Numbered from the stretch's first letter, positions 24,403 through 33,845 are shown. The stretch is DNA of 64,000 nucleotides from DATFVJ01 sp963851085 (GCA_963851085.1 CAWKNX010000004.1:186001-250000); one strand, 5' to 3'. Notes: generated by a model from the sequence alone, not told the origin. Numbers and translations are program-made.

Positions 24403-26843
24403 TCCCGCTCCTTGCGCAGCACCGATGCCGCGCCGTCGCGGCTGACGACGAACCGGACCTGGACCCGCTCCGCGAGGGCGGCGACGTGGGTGACGATACC
24501 GACCATCCGGTCCTTGTCCGCGGCGAGCCGTTCCAGGGTGGTGGCGACCGTATCCAGCGTGTCCGCGTCGAGGGTGCCGAATCCTTCGTCGAGGAACATC
24601 GAGTTCAGGTCGCGCATTCCGGCGGAAAGCCCGATGACCTGATGCGACAGGGCGAGCGCCAGGGCCAGCGACGCCTGGAACGTCTCGCCGCCCGACAGGG
24701 TGTGGACCGGCCGGCGGGTTCCCGCGTCGTCGTAGTCGATGACGACAAGCTCGTTGCGGTCACCGCGGTCGAGCTGGTACTGGCCACCGGACAGGGCCAT
24801 CAGCGTGGCGGATGCTTCTATCACGAGCGAGTCGAGTGCCTCGCTGCACAGCCAGCCCTGGAACGCGTCCGCTCGGAGCAGGTTACCCAGCATGTTCGCG
24901 ACCTGCTGCTCCTCGCGGCGCGTGGCGACCTGGGCGTCCAGCTTCGCCGCCTGCCTGCGGTCCCTGCGCACGACTTCCAGATCGCTTTCCGCCTGGGCAC
25001 GGTGCCGGGCCACGAGCACGGGCGCCTGCGCCGGGTCGGACACAGCATCGATGCCGCGGCTGGCCAGCAGCGACCGCAGGCCGGCGGTCTGCTCGCTGGC
25101 CTCCCGCCGCAGCGCCGCGGCCACCGCCTCCAGATCCGGCAGCCGCGCCTCGCGCTCGCCGCGCTGCGCGGCGGCCCACTCCGCCAGCGCACGCCACGCC
25201 GTGGCCAGATCTGCCTCGCGGGCGGGCGGGGCGCCCAGCCCGACCACCGCGTCACGTGATTCACGCAGCGCTGCCCAGGCGGCGTTCTCCTCGTCGGTGA
25301 GCGCCGTCCGTGCCCGCTGTGCCGCCGTCACTGCCGCTCGCGCCGTTTGCGCGCGGCGGCGCGCCTGATCTAGGGCGTCGTCAGCATCGGCGATCGCCGT
25401 AAGCGACGCGTTCAGGCCGGCCTCGCCGGGGGCGCCGCCGAGGCTGCCCGCGATCTCGGCGAGCCGCCGCTCGGTCGCCTCCACCGCGGCGCGGGCGCCC
25501 GCCACGGCCTTGCCCGCGTCGCGATGCACGGCCCTGGCGCGCCGCTGATCTTTGGCGGCCGCGCCGGCGCGCTCCTGCGCCGCGGTGAGATCGGCCGGCG
25601 CCGCGTGGTGCGGCAGTTCGGTCACCGGCCGCAGGCATACCGGGCAGGGGTCACCGAGCCGTACGGTCTGGGCCAGGACGGCTGCCGCGTGCGCGTTCCG
25701 CACACCGGCCAGGGCACTCTCCGCGGCGTCGGCTTCCGCCTCGGCGGCCACCAGCAGGCGGGCGAGGTCGGCCTCGCCGGCCTCGCTTTCCGCGAGCGCC
25801 TTCCGCTGCTGCTCCAGCAGGGCCGTTTGCTGCTGCCGCTGCGCGTAGAGGTGCAGGCAGCGTTCCAGCCACCCCTTGTCTGGCAGCTCACCGCGGGTGA
25901 GCGTGGCTTTTACCTCCTCCTGCTCCGCCTGCTCACGGCTCTGGCTCGCCGCGGCGATGAGCGCGTCGGCCCCGGTGATGCGTTCCGTCAGGCCGGGGAC
26001 GTCAGCGGGCATCCGCAGGGAGGCGAGCCGCCTGGCTTCCTCGCGGACCGCTGCCGCCTGCGCGGCCGCGCCATCGGCCTGCTGTGTCGCCGCCGCGAGC
26101 GCTTCGAGCAGCCCGCCCGCGGCCTCGGCCAGGCCGGTGAGCTCGGCGACCCGGGCCGCGGCAGCGGCCTCGGCTTCCTCGGTCGCGTCGGCAAGCTCGC
26201 CGCGCAGCCGCTGCGCGTCGGTCAGCCTGATGCCGGCGCGCTGCGCGCGTTCGCGGGCCCGCTGCCCGATCTCCTTGTACACCCCGAACGCCAGTAGCTC
26301 CACGAGCAGCTTCTGCCGCTCGCTCGGCGTCGCTTGCAGGAACTCGGCGAAGCGCCCCTGTGGGAGCAGCACGGACTGGGTGAAGTGCTCGTAGCTGAGC
26401 CCGAGCAGGTCCGCCGCGCCCGCGGTGACCTGGTCCGGGCCCTCGGCGAGCTGCTCGGCGGCCGCCTGGAGGATCTCCTCGATCGGCGCGTCCGCGGGGA
26501 CGGACGGGTCGAGGCGCTCAAGCCGCGCCTCCTTCGTGTGCACCCGGCCTTTCTTGTCCCTGGTCAGGGCGCGGACCGCCGCGTACCGCCCGCCCGACGC
26601 TTCGAAAACCAGGCAGACCCGGCACGAATTCACCGATGGCGCAAGCGCGTACGCGATCTCTTTCACGTTTCCCCAGCGGGGAACCGTTCCGTACAGGGCG
26701 AAGCACAAACCGTCGATGAGCGTGCTCTTGCCCGATCCCGTGGGACCGGTCAGCGCGAAAAAGTCGACGTCTGAGAAATCGGCGTCCGCGACGTGACGGT
26801 AGGAGCCGAACCCGTCCAGAATCAGCCGCAATGGCCGCATCAC
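24399..26843 (-). CDS. sbcC: SbcC-type SMC/Rad50 ATPase
   Basis: An 814-residue Rad50-like protein. Walker A TGPTGSGKSTLIDGLCFALYG near residue 33, zinc-hook CPVCLRPV near residue 400 between two long Ala-rich coiled coils, signature LSGGETFQASLALALALS near 715 and Walker B SMFLDEGFGTLD near 750. Somewhat short for SbcC because of shortened coils. It pairs with SbcD to trim DNA ends and cut hairpins. The GTG at 26843 overlaps the sbcD stop. Confidence 0.92.
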   Translation of the reverse strand: MMRPLRLILDGFGSYRHVADADFSDVDFFALTGPTGSGKSTLIDGLCFALYGTVPRWGNVKEIAYALAPSVNSCRVCLVFEASGGRYAAVRALTRDKKGRVHTKEARLERLDPSVPADAPIEEILQAAAEQLAEGPDQVTAGAADLLGLSYEHFTQSVLLPQGRFAEFLQATPSERQKLLVELLAFGVYKEIGQRARERAQRAGIRLTDAQRLRGELADATEEAEAAAAARVAELTGLAEAAGGLLEALAAATQQADGAAAQAAAVREEARRLASLRMPADVPGLTERITGADALIAAASQSREQAEQEEVKATLTRGELPDKGWLERCLHLYAQRQQQTALLEQQRKALAESEAGEADLARLLVAAEAEADAAESALAGVRNAHAAAVLAQTVRLGDPCPVCLRPVTELPHHAAPADLTAAQERAGAAAKDQRRARAVHRDAGKAVAGARAAVEATERRLAEIAGSLGGAPGEAGLNASLTAIADADDALDQARRRAQTARAAVTAAQRARTALTDEENAAWAALRESRDAVVGLGAPPAREADLATAWRALAEWAAAQRGEREARLPDLEAVAAALRREASEQTAGLRSLLASRGIDAVSDPAQAPVLVARHRAQAESDLEVVRRDRRQAAKLDAQVATRREEQQVANMLGNLLRADAFQGWLCSEALDSLVIEASATLMALSGGQYQLDRGDRNELVVIDYDDAGTRRPVHTLSGGETFQASLALALALSHQVIGLSAGMRDLNSMFLDEGFGTLDADTLDTVATTLERLAADKDRMVGIVTHVAALAERVQVRFVVSRDGAASVLRKERE

Positions 26844-28168
26844 GCCTCCTCAGACGCGGCCGCGACCGGCGACGCGAACGGCGACATGGCGGGCAATCCC
26901 TGGTCGGCCGGCGTGCCGCCGGTGATCTCGTCGAGCATCTCGGCGAACATGGCCGATATCCGCGGATCGCCGATCTTCTGTTCGGCCAGGTAGTCGCCGA
27001 ACAGCTGCACCGGGCTGCGGCCGGCCCGGCTCGGTCTCGCGCCGCCCCCGCCGCCCGGCTGCGGCCGGTGCGCCTCGTCGAGCTGGATCTCGAGCGCGTT
27101 CGGCAGCTTCTCCCTGACCAGATCGCCGAGACCCGCGCGGGCCGGTTCGGCCAGGATCACCCGCAGGTACGCCTCGCCCGCCCGTTCACCTTCGGCGATC
27201 ACGTCGTCGAGTGTGCCACGCAGCGTCCGCAGTGCCCTGCCCCCTGCGATCGGCACCGGGCTGACGTCGGCCCGGATGCCGGGAGCGGCGGTGACGACGA
27301 GCACGGCAGGCTCGTTCGCCTCGTCACCGAAGTCGACCGCCAGCGGTGAGCCGGAGTAGAAGATCGGGCAGGGCCCAGGGATTTCCTGCTGGCGGTGCAG
27401 ATGCCCGAGCGCGACATAATGCGCGGTCGGGGGGAAAAGGCTCGGCGGCAGCTCGTAGTCAAGGCTGGTCTGCACGTCACGCTCGCCGCCGCCGCGGCGG
27501 CCGCCGAGCAGCGTGGCGTGCGCGATGACGATATTGACGGTGTCTTCAGTGTCTTCAGTGCTTCAGTCTCTCAGTGTCTCAGTGTCTATTTTGTCTTCAG
27601 TGTCTTCAGTGTCTTCAGTGTCTTCAGTGTCTTCAGTGTCTTCAGTGAAAGCAGCACAGAGCAGTTCCATCATGGCCGTCATGCGGCGCCTGTAGTCGAG
27701 GGTGTGCTCGGAGGCCTCGTGCAGCAGCACTTCCGCGGCGCGCACGGCGTACCGGTGCGAAAGGAACGGAAGCGCCGCGACCTTGGCCCTCTCGCCGCCG
27801 CGGGTGCGCAGTGTCAATGTGCCGCCGGCCTGCGGGCGCTTGGGCATCCCGACCAGGTGCAGCCCCAGTTCGCCGAGCACCGGCCGGTAGACCGCGTCGA
27901 GGAGATGCTGGTTGTCGTGGTTCCCGGCGATGGCCACAACCTGGCGGCCGTCTTCCCGCAGCGCCAGCAGGGTGCGCATCACCAGCCCCTGGGCGCGCGG
28001 CGCGGGTGCGGCGCTGTCGAACAGGTCCCCGGCGATCAAGACGATGTCAGCGTCATGATCGCGCGCGGCGGCCACGATGCTGCCGAGCGCGGCGGTGTGC
28101 TCGTCATGGCGGTCGCGGCCCTTGAGGACCTTGCCGACATGCCAGTCGGCGGTGTGCAGAATCTTCAC
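26840..28168 (-). pseudogene. sbcD: sbcD (Mre11-like nuclease) split by an in-frame TGA inside a minisatellite
   Basis: The N-terminal part, starting MKILHTADWHVG at the GTG at 28168 (GAGG 7 bp upstream), has the metal-binding blocks TADWHVG, VLIAGDLFDS and IAGNHDNQ. It ends at TGA 27565-27563. The same frame resumes at once with TVNIVIAHATLLGG and, further on, HYVALGHLHRQQ, the last metal ligands. So the frame is intact except for the stop, which lies in a run of Thr-Glu-Asp repeats. The truncated product would lack the C-terminal histidines and should be inactive. Read-through, repeat slippage, a sequencing error or true loss are all possible. Confidence 0.85.
27541..27645. repeat. 9-bp minisatellite inside sbcD
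   Basis: 105 bp of TGTCTTCAG-like units (plus strand). Two exact 9-bp units, three 8-bp degenerate units, one diverged 9-bp unit, then six exact 9-bp units. On the minus strand the 9-bp units encode Thr-Glu-Asp. The three 8-bp units sum to 24 bp, so the frame is restored after them but a TGA appears within. Confidence 0.92.
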
Positions 28169-28184
28169 GCGATCACCTCGCTCG

Positions 28185-28239
28185 TTATCCACAGACCGGT
28201 TATCCACAGACCGGTTATCCCCGGGCCGGTTGTCCCCAG
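28185..28239. repeat. Four 15-bp direct repeats with DnaA-box-like cores
   Basis: Copies at 15-bp spacing share the form ACCGGTTATCCACAG. The first two contain TTATCCACA, the exact consensus of a DnaA box; the third and fourth diverge to TTATCCCC and TTGTCCCC. They lie just upstream of the sbcD start at 28168. Confidence 0.75.
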
Positions 28240-28320
28240 AATGGCGTTCACCCCTTTCACAGGCCTTGACAGCCTGCCAAGATCAGCAGTGGGGCAACGC
28301 CCCCAAGGGCGGGCGGGTTT

Positions 28321-28373
28321 TGCATGGAAACCTCGAATTGCATGGAAACCTCGAATTGCATGGAAACCTCGGT
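28321..28373. repeat. Three 18-bp direct repeats between herA and sbcD
   Basis: TGCATGGAAACCTCGAAT occurs twice exactly and a third time with a diverged end. The 303-bp gap between herA and sbcD (28169-28471) holds no gene, only these and the DnaA-like repeats, so sbcD may have its own promoter here. Confidence 0.75.
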
Positions 28374-28471
28374 TGCCTGGGACTTCGCGGTTGGCGTTGG
28401 GGCTGCACGGCCATTGGCGCGCGCCGCGGCAGCCGTTAAGGATCGTTGTCGGAAACCCGGTGCCGCGGCGG

Positions 28472-30355
28472 CTAGAACGGCGGCGGGTCATCATCGACGC
28501 CCGGGATCGTGGCGAACGGATCGGCAGGCACCGCGGGCCCGGGGTCGTGGCCGGCCCACGGTCCCTTCTCGCTCGGGCGGGTCGCCCACGCGGGGAAGGG
28601 GAAATCGACGGCTAGCGGCACCGGGATGTCGGGCTGTGCGATGAACATGGTGCCCGGCTTGGCCAGCGTGGCACGCTGCCGCTGGGCCGGCGGCAGATAC
28701 CCGTACTCGGGCCGTTCAGCTTCCGCGGCGTCCAGGCGCCCGGCCACGCGGATCGAGCAGTTGGCCAGGATCCGCCGCTCCACCTCGCTCGCGGTCTGCT
28801 GCGCACCGATCAGGATGACGCCGAGCGACCGGCCGCGTTCTGCGACGTCGAGCAGGATCTGCTTGATCGGGCTGTCACCGTCACGCGGCGCGTATTTGTT
28901 GAGCTCGTCCAGCATGACGAACATCAGCGGGCGCGCGGTGCCCTGCCGTTCCTTGCGGGCAAGCTCGCCCTGCAGGGTGACGCCGACGACGAACCGCTGC
29001 GCCCGGTCGGGCAGGTTGTGCAGGTCGATGACGGTGACCTGGGCCCGCGACGTGGTGATCGACCGCTCGCCGCGGTGGCCAAGGTCCCCACGGATGATCA
29101 CCGAGAGCGGCCGGACCGCCGAGCGCAGCCTCCGCAGGAACGCGTTCACGCTGCCGGTCGCCGCGGCGCCGCCGACCCAGCCACCGCGAAGCGACTCGTC
29201 GCCGAGTTCGGCCTCGAGCAGCTCGACCAGGTCGGCGAAGGTGCGGACGGTCGTGCGGCCCGCCGGATCGGCGCCGCCGAGCCTGATCGCGCCGTCGCTG
29301 CCCACCGCGACGCCGTCGCGCCGCAGCCGCGCCGCGACCTGCCCGATCAGCATCGTGTACTGTGCGCGCTCGTCCTCGGCGTCGGCGAACACGAACGGCA
29401 GCAGCTCCTGCTCGCAGAACTCCGCCAGCGTCCAGTAGAACGGGCTGACTGCGCGGTCGCGGGCGGTGACGTCCGGCGTGCCTGCCGGATCACCGCGGCG
29501 CGGCGGGGCGAAGACCCGGACATTCCCGAACGGCTGCGCAGGCAGCCCCAGGTCTTTGTACCGCGCACGCGCAGCGTCGGTGAGCCGGTTGTTCGCGTAG
29601 TCGAGGAACAGCAGGTCCTCGCCCTTGACGCTGAAGATCAGCGCCTTGGTGTTGTGCGCCTCGCCCGCCAGCACACCGCTGTTGGTGATCGAATGCAGCA
29701 GGAACGTCGCGAACGAGGTCTTGGTCGCGATGCCGGACACACCGGAGATCGACACGTGCGCGCCGCGGGTACCGTCGAGGAACTCGAAGTTGACGAATAC
29801 CGGCTGCCCGTCGCGGCCGAAGCCCACCGGCACTTTCGCGCGGCCCATCTCATCGAAGTAGAGCGCCGTCTCGCGCTGCTGCCCGGTTGCCCGCTCGACC
29901 GGCGCGCCGGGCAGCGGCGGGACGTACACCTCGGGCTCGACCCGGGTGACGGTCACCTCCGCGACCTCGCACACCTCGGCCGGCAGCGCGCCCTGCTGCA
30001 CAAGGAAGACGTCTGAGGCGAATCTGGCGCCTTCCTGTACGGCCTCGACCTCGGTAACGACCCCCGCCAGCTGGATGCGCGCCAGGCCGGGCAGTTCGCG
30101 GAAGGTGACGACGACGTCGTCAAGCTGGAGGTACTGCCCCCGCGCCAGCCCGACCGAGAATTGCAGCGGTGTCGCCGGCACGGTGCCGATGACCAGCCCG
30201 ACCGCGTCGGGTGCGCCGGCGTGCGCCGCGGCAAGCTCCGGGCCCTGCGCTGAGACCGGGCTCCCGGCCAGATCCGGACCCCCTACCTGGGCATCCCGTG
30301 ATCCGTCGAAGCCCGCAACGGCGAGTATGTCCTCCGGCTGTGACACGCCCGTCAC
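28472..30355 (-). CDS. herA: HerA-like DNA translocase ATPase (DUF87 type)
   Basis: A 627-residue protein. An N-terminal beta-rich HAS-barrel-like region (residues 45-140) precedes the ATPase domain, which has Walker A VSGVSGIATKTSFA near residue 205 and Walker B MFVMLDELNKYAP near 478, then QQTASEVERRILANCSIRVAGR typical of HerA. HerA is a hexameric pump that feeds DNA ends to NurA. It is the first gene of the group herA-sbcD-sbcC-nurA. The last 50 residues are Pro-rich and probably disordered. Confidence 0.85.
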   Translation of the reverse strand: MTGVSQPEDILAVAGFDGSRDAQVGGPDLAGSPVSAQGPELAAAHAGAPDAVGLVIGTVPATPLQFSVGLARGQYLQLDDVVVTFRELPGLARIQLAGVVTEVEAVQEGARFASDVFLVQQGALPAEVCEVAEVTVTRVEPEVYVPPLPGAPVERATGQQRETALYFDEMGRAKVPVGFGRDGQPVFVNFEFLDGTRGAHVSISGVSGIATKTSFATFLLHSITNSGVLAGEAHNTKALIFSVKGEDLLFLDYANNRLTDAARARYKDLGLPAQPFGNVRVFAPPRRGDPAGTPDVTARDRAVSPFYWTLAEFCEQELLPFVFADAEDERAQYTMLIGQVAARLRRDGVAVGSDGAIRLGGADPAGRTTVRTFADLVELLEAELGDESLRGGWVGGAAATGSVNAFLRRLRSAVRPLSVIIRGDLGHRGERSITTSRAQVTVIDLHNLPDRAQRFVVGVTLQGELARKERQGTARPLMFVMLDELNKYAPRDGDSPIKQILLDVAERGRSLGVILIGAQQTASEVERRILANCSIRVAGRLDAAEAERPEYGYLPPAQRQRATLAKPGTMFIAQPDIPVPLAVDFPFPAWATRPSEKGPWAGHDPGPAVPADPFATIPGVDDDPPPF

Positions 30356-31215
30356 CTAACCCCCCTCACTGGCTGTCCGCAGCCTACGGCTACCACGTCC
30401 GTGGATACGGCTCTTTCGGGCACGAGATCCGGGCCGAGGCTCCCGGCGGGGGATCCCGGCTCGGCACCTTCCGCGCGCTCGGCCCGGGCGCGAAGCAGCG
30501 GCGCGGGCGCTGGCCGCCAAGATCGCGGGTGAATGCCGCGTTGCACCGCCCGCGACGCCCGGGTGAGCCAGCAGGGGCCGGAGGCGCCAGCCCGGCCGCC
30601 GCCCGGTCCGCATTTACCGTAAGAGCCCGCGTTTGCTCGATATCCTGGCTGCCAAATCCGTCTTGCCAAATCAACTTGATAACGTTTCCCGACAACGTTT
30701 TCCAGGCACGTTTCGGCTCGACAATGTTTTCCACGGTGACAACGTTTTCCCTGCCGACACCGCCGTCTTGGATAGATCTTAATCTGCGCACAGAACGGGC
30801 CACCGCACCATAACGATGGACGGAAAATGCATGGACATTTAATGGCAAAGTGTGTTTATTCGGTTACCGGTGTCAGATATTTGGCCACCGCGGCGCATGA
30901 ATTGAAGTGTGATAGGGAAGTCTAGTTTGTGGCCCTGATGGGGCTGCCACGGCTGAAGTCCAAGGCAGCTCTCCGCGGCCGACAGGGGGACTCGGCAGTA
31001 ACAATCCCAGACTTGCGTGGCGAACAGCGCGGTCCGCTGCGCTGGTGGCCCGGCCATAGGCCCCAGGCCACTACGCCACGGCCGCACGCTGGCCGCGGCG
31101 TTCGCCTGCCGTCTGGTCCTGGAACCCCTGGCGGTCAACGGATCCCGCGCACCGCAACCCCGGCCCGCGGGACCGGCGAAGATCGTCAGCTACGAGCAGG
31201 AAGGTACGGAATCCT
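30356..31215. other. 860-bp gene-free region with spaced GACAACGTTTTCC repeats
   Basis: No supported gene. The motif GACAACGTTTTCC occurs at 30691-30703 and 30738-30750, with a one-base variant at 30720-30732, and a shorter relative near 30678. The spacings are 29 and 18 bp. The motif is AT-richer than its surroundings and could bind a regulator of herA (leftward) or of the secreted protein (rightward). Confidence 0.5.
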
Positions 31216-31551
31216 ATGTCTACGACGCTGTTCAAGCGCGCTGCGGCAACCGGCGCTGCCCTCGTCGCGATCGCCTCCGCCGCCGCGATGAGCCTGCCCT
31301 CCGCCGGTGCGGCCACGAGCCGGCCTGCCGTCTCACCGAGCGTCAACGTGGCTCAAGCGCACAAGCAGGCCGATTACTGGTGCCACTACGGCTACCGCTG
31401 GCGCTGGTGCCCCCCATACCCCCGCCCGTACCCATGCCTGCCGTCCTGGTGCCGGCCGTCCCCGCGCCCGCCGTGGCCCCCGTACCGCAGCCCCGGGCCC
31501 GAGGTCACGGTCGGCCATCACCACAACGGCGGCTCCAGGCACGGTCACTGA
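31216..31551 (+). CDS. Small secreted Pro/Trp/Tyr/His-rich protein
   Basis: A 111-residue protein with a clear signal peptide (MSTTLFKRAAATGAALVAIASAAAMSLPSAGA then cleavage). The mature part is unusual: WCHYGYRWRWCPPYPRPYPCLPSWCRPSPRPPWPPYRS, then a His/Gly-rich end GHHHNGGSRHGH. Four cysteines may form disulfides. The composition resembles small secreted proteins of actinomycetes whose function is unknown. AGGAAGG lies somewhat far (about 12 bp) before the ATG. I do not recognise a family. Confidence 0.65.
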   Translation: MSTTLFKRAAATGAALVAIASAAAMSLPSAGAATSRPAVSPSVNVAQAHKQADYWCHYGYRWRWCPPYPRPYPCLPSWCRPSPRPPWPPYRSPGPEVTVGHHHNGGSRHGH

Positions 31552-31688
31552 GTGACACGGCTGCCGCGGGCTGGCGGGCGAGGCTGCCAGCCCGCGGCAC
31601 TCAGATTTGCCGGCCAGGTCATGGGCTTATTGGCTCGGTGGGTCTTGCTCGGCCGGAGCGTGACAGGTGCCCACGCCAGGACGCACGC

Positions 31689-32159
31689 TCAGCGGCCGCT
31701 GTCCCCGGCTCCCCCGTTTCCCAGCTCCGGCCAGATCCTGCCGCTGCGCACGCTGGCCGGGGACTCGGCGACGACGTCCGAGCCGGCCCGGGCGTGACCG
31801 TCTCTGGCTTTGACGAGGATCCAGCGACGCTCGCCGGTCCGGGTCAGTGCGAAGCCGCCAGAGAGCTTGCGGCCACGCAGGATGAAGGACACATGGCCTG
31901 GCTCGTCGCGCACGATCTCGGCGGTGCCCTCGTCCCAGATGATCACCGCGCCGCTGCCGCGCGACCGCCCCTCGTGCACCCCCTCGAAGTCACCCGCCGA
32001 CAGGGAGTGGTCTTCGACAGGCACCGCCAGCCGGCGGACCGCGGGATCGAGTGACGGCCCCTTGGGCACTGCCCACGAGCGCAGTACCGCACCGATCTGC
32101 AGACGCAGGTCGAAATGCAGCGTCGTCGCGTCATGAAGCTGAACGACGAAGCGCGACAC
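31689..32159 (-). CDS. LigD-type 3'-phosphoesterase domain protein
   Basis: A 156-residue stand-alone domain. The conserved start FVVQLHDATTLHFDLRLQIGAVLRSWAVPKGPS holds the His and Asp metal ligands of the LigD PE domain, followed by EDHSLSAGDFEGV and SGAVIIWDEG. This domain removes 3' ribonucleotides or phosphates at breaks during non-homologous end joining. It starts 2 bp after the damaged DJ-1 gene. The polymerase domain of the same pathway lies at 43 kb as a separate gene. Confidence 0.88.
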   Translation of the reverse strand: MSRFVVQLHDATTLHFDLRLQIGAVLRSWAVPKGPSLDPAVRRLAVPVEDHSLSAGDFEGVHEGRSRGSGAVIIWDEGTAEIVRDEPGHVSFILRGRKLSGGFALTRTGERRWILVKARDGHARAGSDVVAESPASVRSGRIWPELGNGGAGDSGR

Positions 32160-32161
32160 AG

Positions 32162-32906
32162 TCAGCCCGCGAGGCGGGCGAGGAAGCGCCTGCCGAACAG
32201 ATAGGCGTCGCCAGGCCAGCGCGCGGAGACGTAGTTGCCGTCCTGAACGACGAAGGCGGCCGAGTCGTCATCTGCGGTGCCGCGGGCCGCCGTCACCCGT
32301 GGCCCGCGCTCGAACTGGGCAGGGGAAGCCAACGCGGCTTTCACCTCGTCCTCCACGTAGGCCGGGTAGGTCCGGTAGTAGCGGCCGAGCCGCCAGGCGG
32401 TGAGCAGGTACGCGCCGCGCTCCATGTACCTGGGCAGGCAGGTGGTACGGCGGTCCGCAAGAACGCAGCGGCCGGTGACTGGGTCACGGGCCCGCGCCAG
32501 GACAAGCACGCCGTGGCAGATCGCCCCCACCGGGCGGCCGAGCGCCCAGAACTGCGCCACCTTCTCCTGCAGGACGCGGGCCGACAGGTACTGGCGCATG
32601 CCCGGGCGCGTGGCCGCCGGGCAGGATCATGCCGTCGAAGTCGGCCGGGACGAGATCGCTCCAGGCGACGGTGCTGCGGAACTCGTCACTGCTTGTGAGC
32701 TTCCGGTAGCAGCGTTTGGGCTCGTCGGCTGCCCCGAGCCTGCCGAAGAGGACGCCGGTCAGCAGGCGGGGATCGGCGGCCGGAACGGTTCCCTGCTGCT
32801 CGGTGGCGAACGTCACCTGGTGGCCGGCCGCGGACAGGATCTGCCACGGGACAGCGACCTCCGTGACATCGAAGTCATGATCGGGCAGCGGCATCAGGAC
32901 GCGCAC
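32162..32906 (-). pseudogene. DJ-1/PfpI-family protein, frameshifted
   Basis: The first part, starting VRVLMPLPDHDFDVTEVAVPWQIL at the GTG at 32906, runs to FDGMILPGGHA. The continuation MRQYLSARVLQEKVAQFWALGRPVGAICHGVLVLA, which contains the nucleophile Cys of the AICHG elbow, is in another frame. The break lies near 32600, where the sequence reads GCGCCCGGGCATG and one base is missing. Joined, the two parts make a normal 248-residue glutamine-amidotransferase-like protein. A sequencing error cannot be excluded. Confidence 0.8.
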
Positions 32907-32978
32907 AGAACGGAGCCTACGCGGCCCCGTCAGAACATGGCCGGCTGTTCTCGGGCCGGCCATGACGCACGCTGTGGT

Positions 32979-33845
32979 TCAGGACACGATGTCCTTGAGG
33001 CGGAAGTGGCGGAACGCCAGGGCGAACAGGACCAGGGCGTAGGACACCGATACCGACGCACCCTCGATCATGGCGCCCCAGGAGATCTGCGGCTGCATCG
33101 CGTCGAGCCAGGCGAACTGCCAGTGGGTCGGCAGGATCTGCCGCCATGACCCGAGTGCGGTCACGGCGTCCAGGATGTTGCTGACGATCACCAGCCCGAC
33201 CGCGCCGCCCACCGCGCCGAGCGGCGAGTCGGTTGACACCGACAGCAGGAAGGCGAGCCCCGCCACCACGAGCTCGGTGACGAGGACATACGCCAGCACG
33301 ATGACCATCCGGGCCAGCGCGGTCCCGGCCGCGAGCTCGACGCCGGAGGCGGGCAGCCTGAGCGGATGCCAGCCGAACGCCAGCGTCCCGGCCAGCAGCG
33401 CCATCAGCGGGAAACTGGTCACGGCGACGGTCGAGTACGCGAGTGCGACGGCAAGCTTCTGGCGAAGCAGCCGGGCCCGTGGCACCGGTGCCGCGAGCAG
33501 ATACCGCAGCGACGCCCAGCTCGCCTCGCTCGCGACCGTGTCACCGCAGAACAGCGCGACCGCGACCACCAGGAGGAAACCGGCTGAGGCGAAGAAGCTG
33601 AAGGCGGCGAAGTTGAGCCCGCCGACCGTCGCCAGGTCGACGAGGCCCGGCGCGCCGCTGCCCGGCTGCGGGGGCCCGCCGAGCTCGAACGCGCCGACCA
33701 GGACCCAGGGCAGCACAAGCAGGATGATGAACGCCACGATCGTCCGCCACCGCCGCAGCTGACGGACCGCCTCGACGGCGAACGGAAGGGTGTGACGCGT
33801 GCTGTACCCCGGCGCGCTGGAGCCCGGCGCGGGTACGTCGGCCAT
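32979..33845 (-). CDS. ABC-2 type transporter permease
   Basis: A 288-residue membrane protein with about six hydrophobic segments (IVAFIILLVLPWVLVGAF, LLVVAVALFCGDTVA, AYSTVAVTSFPLMALLAGTL and others) and the typical GDTVASEASWASLRYLLAAPVPR loop of ABC-2 permeases. The ATG at 33845 overlaps the stop of the ABC ATPase gene (TGATG), so the two make one exporter. Substrate unknown. Confidence 0.85.
   Translation of the reverse strand: MADVPAPGSSAPGYSTRHTLPFAVEAVRQLRRWRTIVAFIILLVLPWVLVGAFELGGPPQPGSGAPGLVDLATVGGLNFAAFSFFASAGFLLVVAVALFCGDTVASEASWASLRYLLAAPVPRARLLRQKLAVALAYSTVAVTSFPLMALLAGTLAFGWHPLRLPASGVELAAGTALARMVIVLAYVLVTELVVAGLAFLLSVSTDSPLGAVGGAVGLVIVSNILDAVTALGSWRQILPTHWQFAWLDAMQPQISWGAMIEGASVSVSYALVLFALAFRHFRLKDIVS

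Noticed and set aside
30390..30848. 152-codon minus-strand frame in the gap upstream of herA
   Set aside because: It overlaps the repeat motifs, has no family features and runs into Arg/Pro-rich sequence.
30930..31215. Cyclic di-AMP type riboswitch before the secreted protein
   Set aside because: I looked because such switches precede secreted cell-wall genes, but the conserved core could not be recognised.
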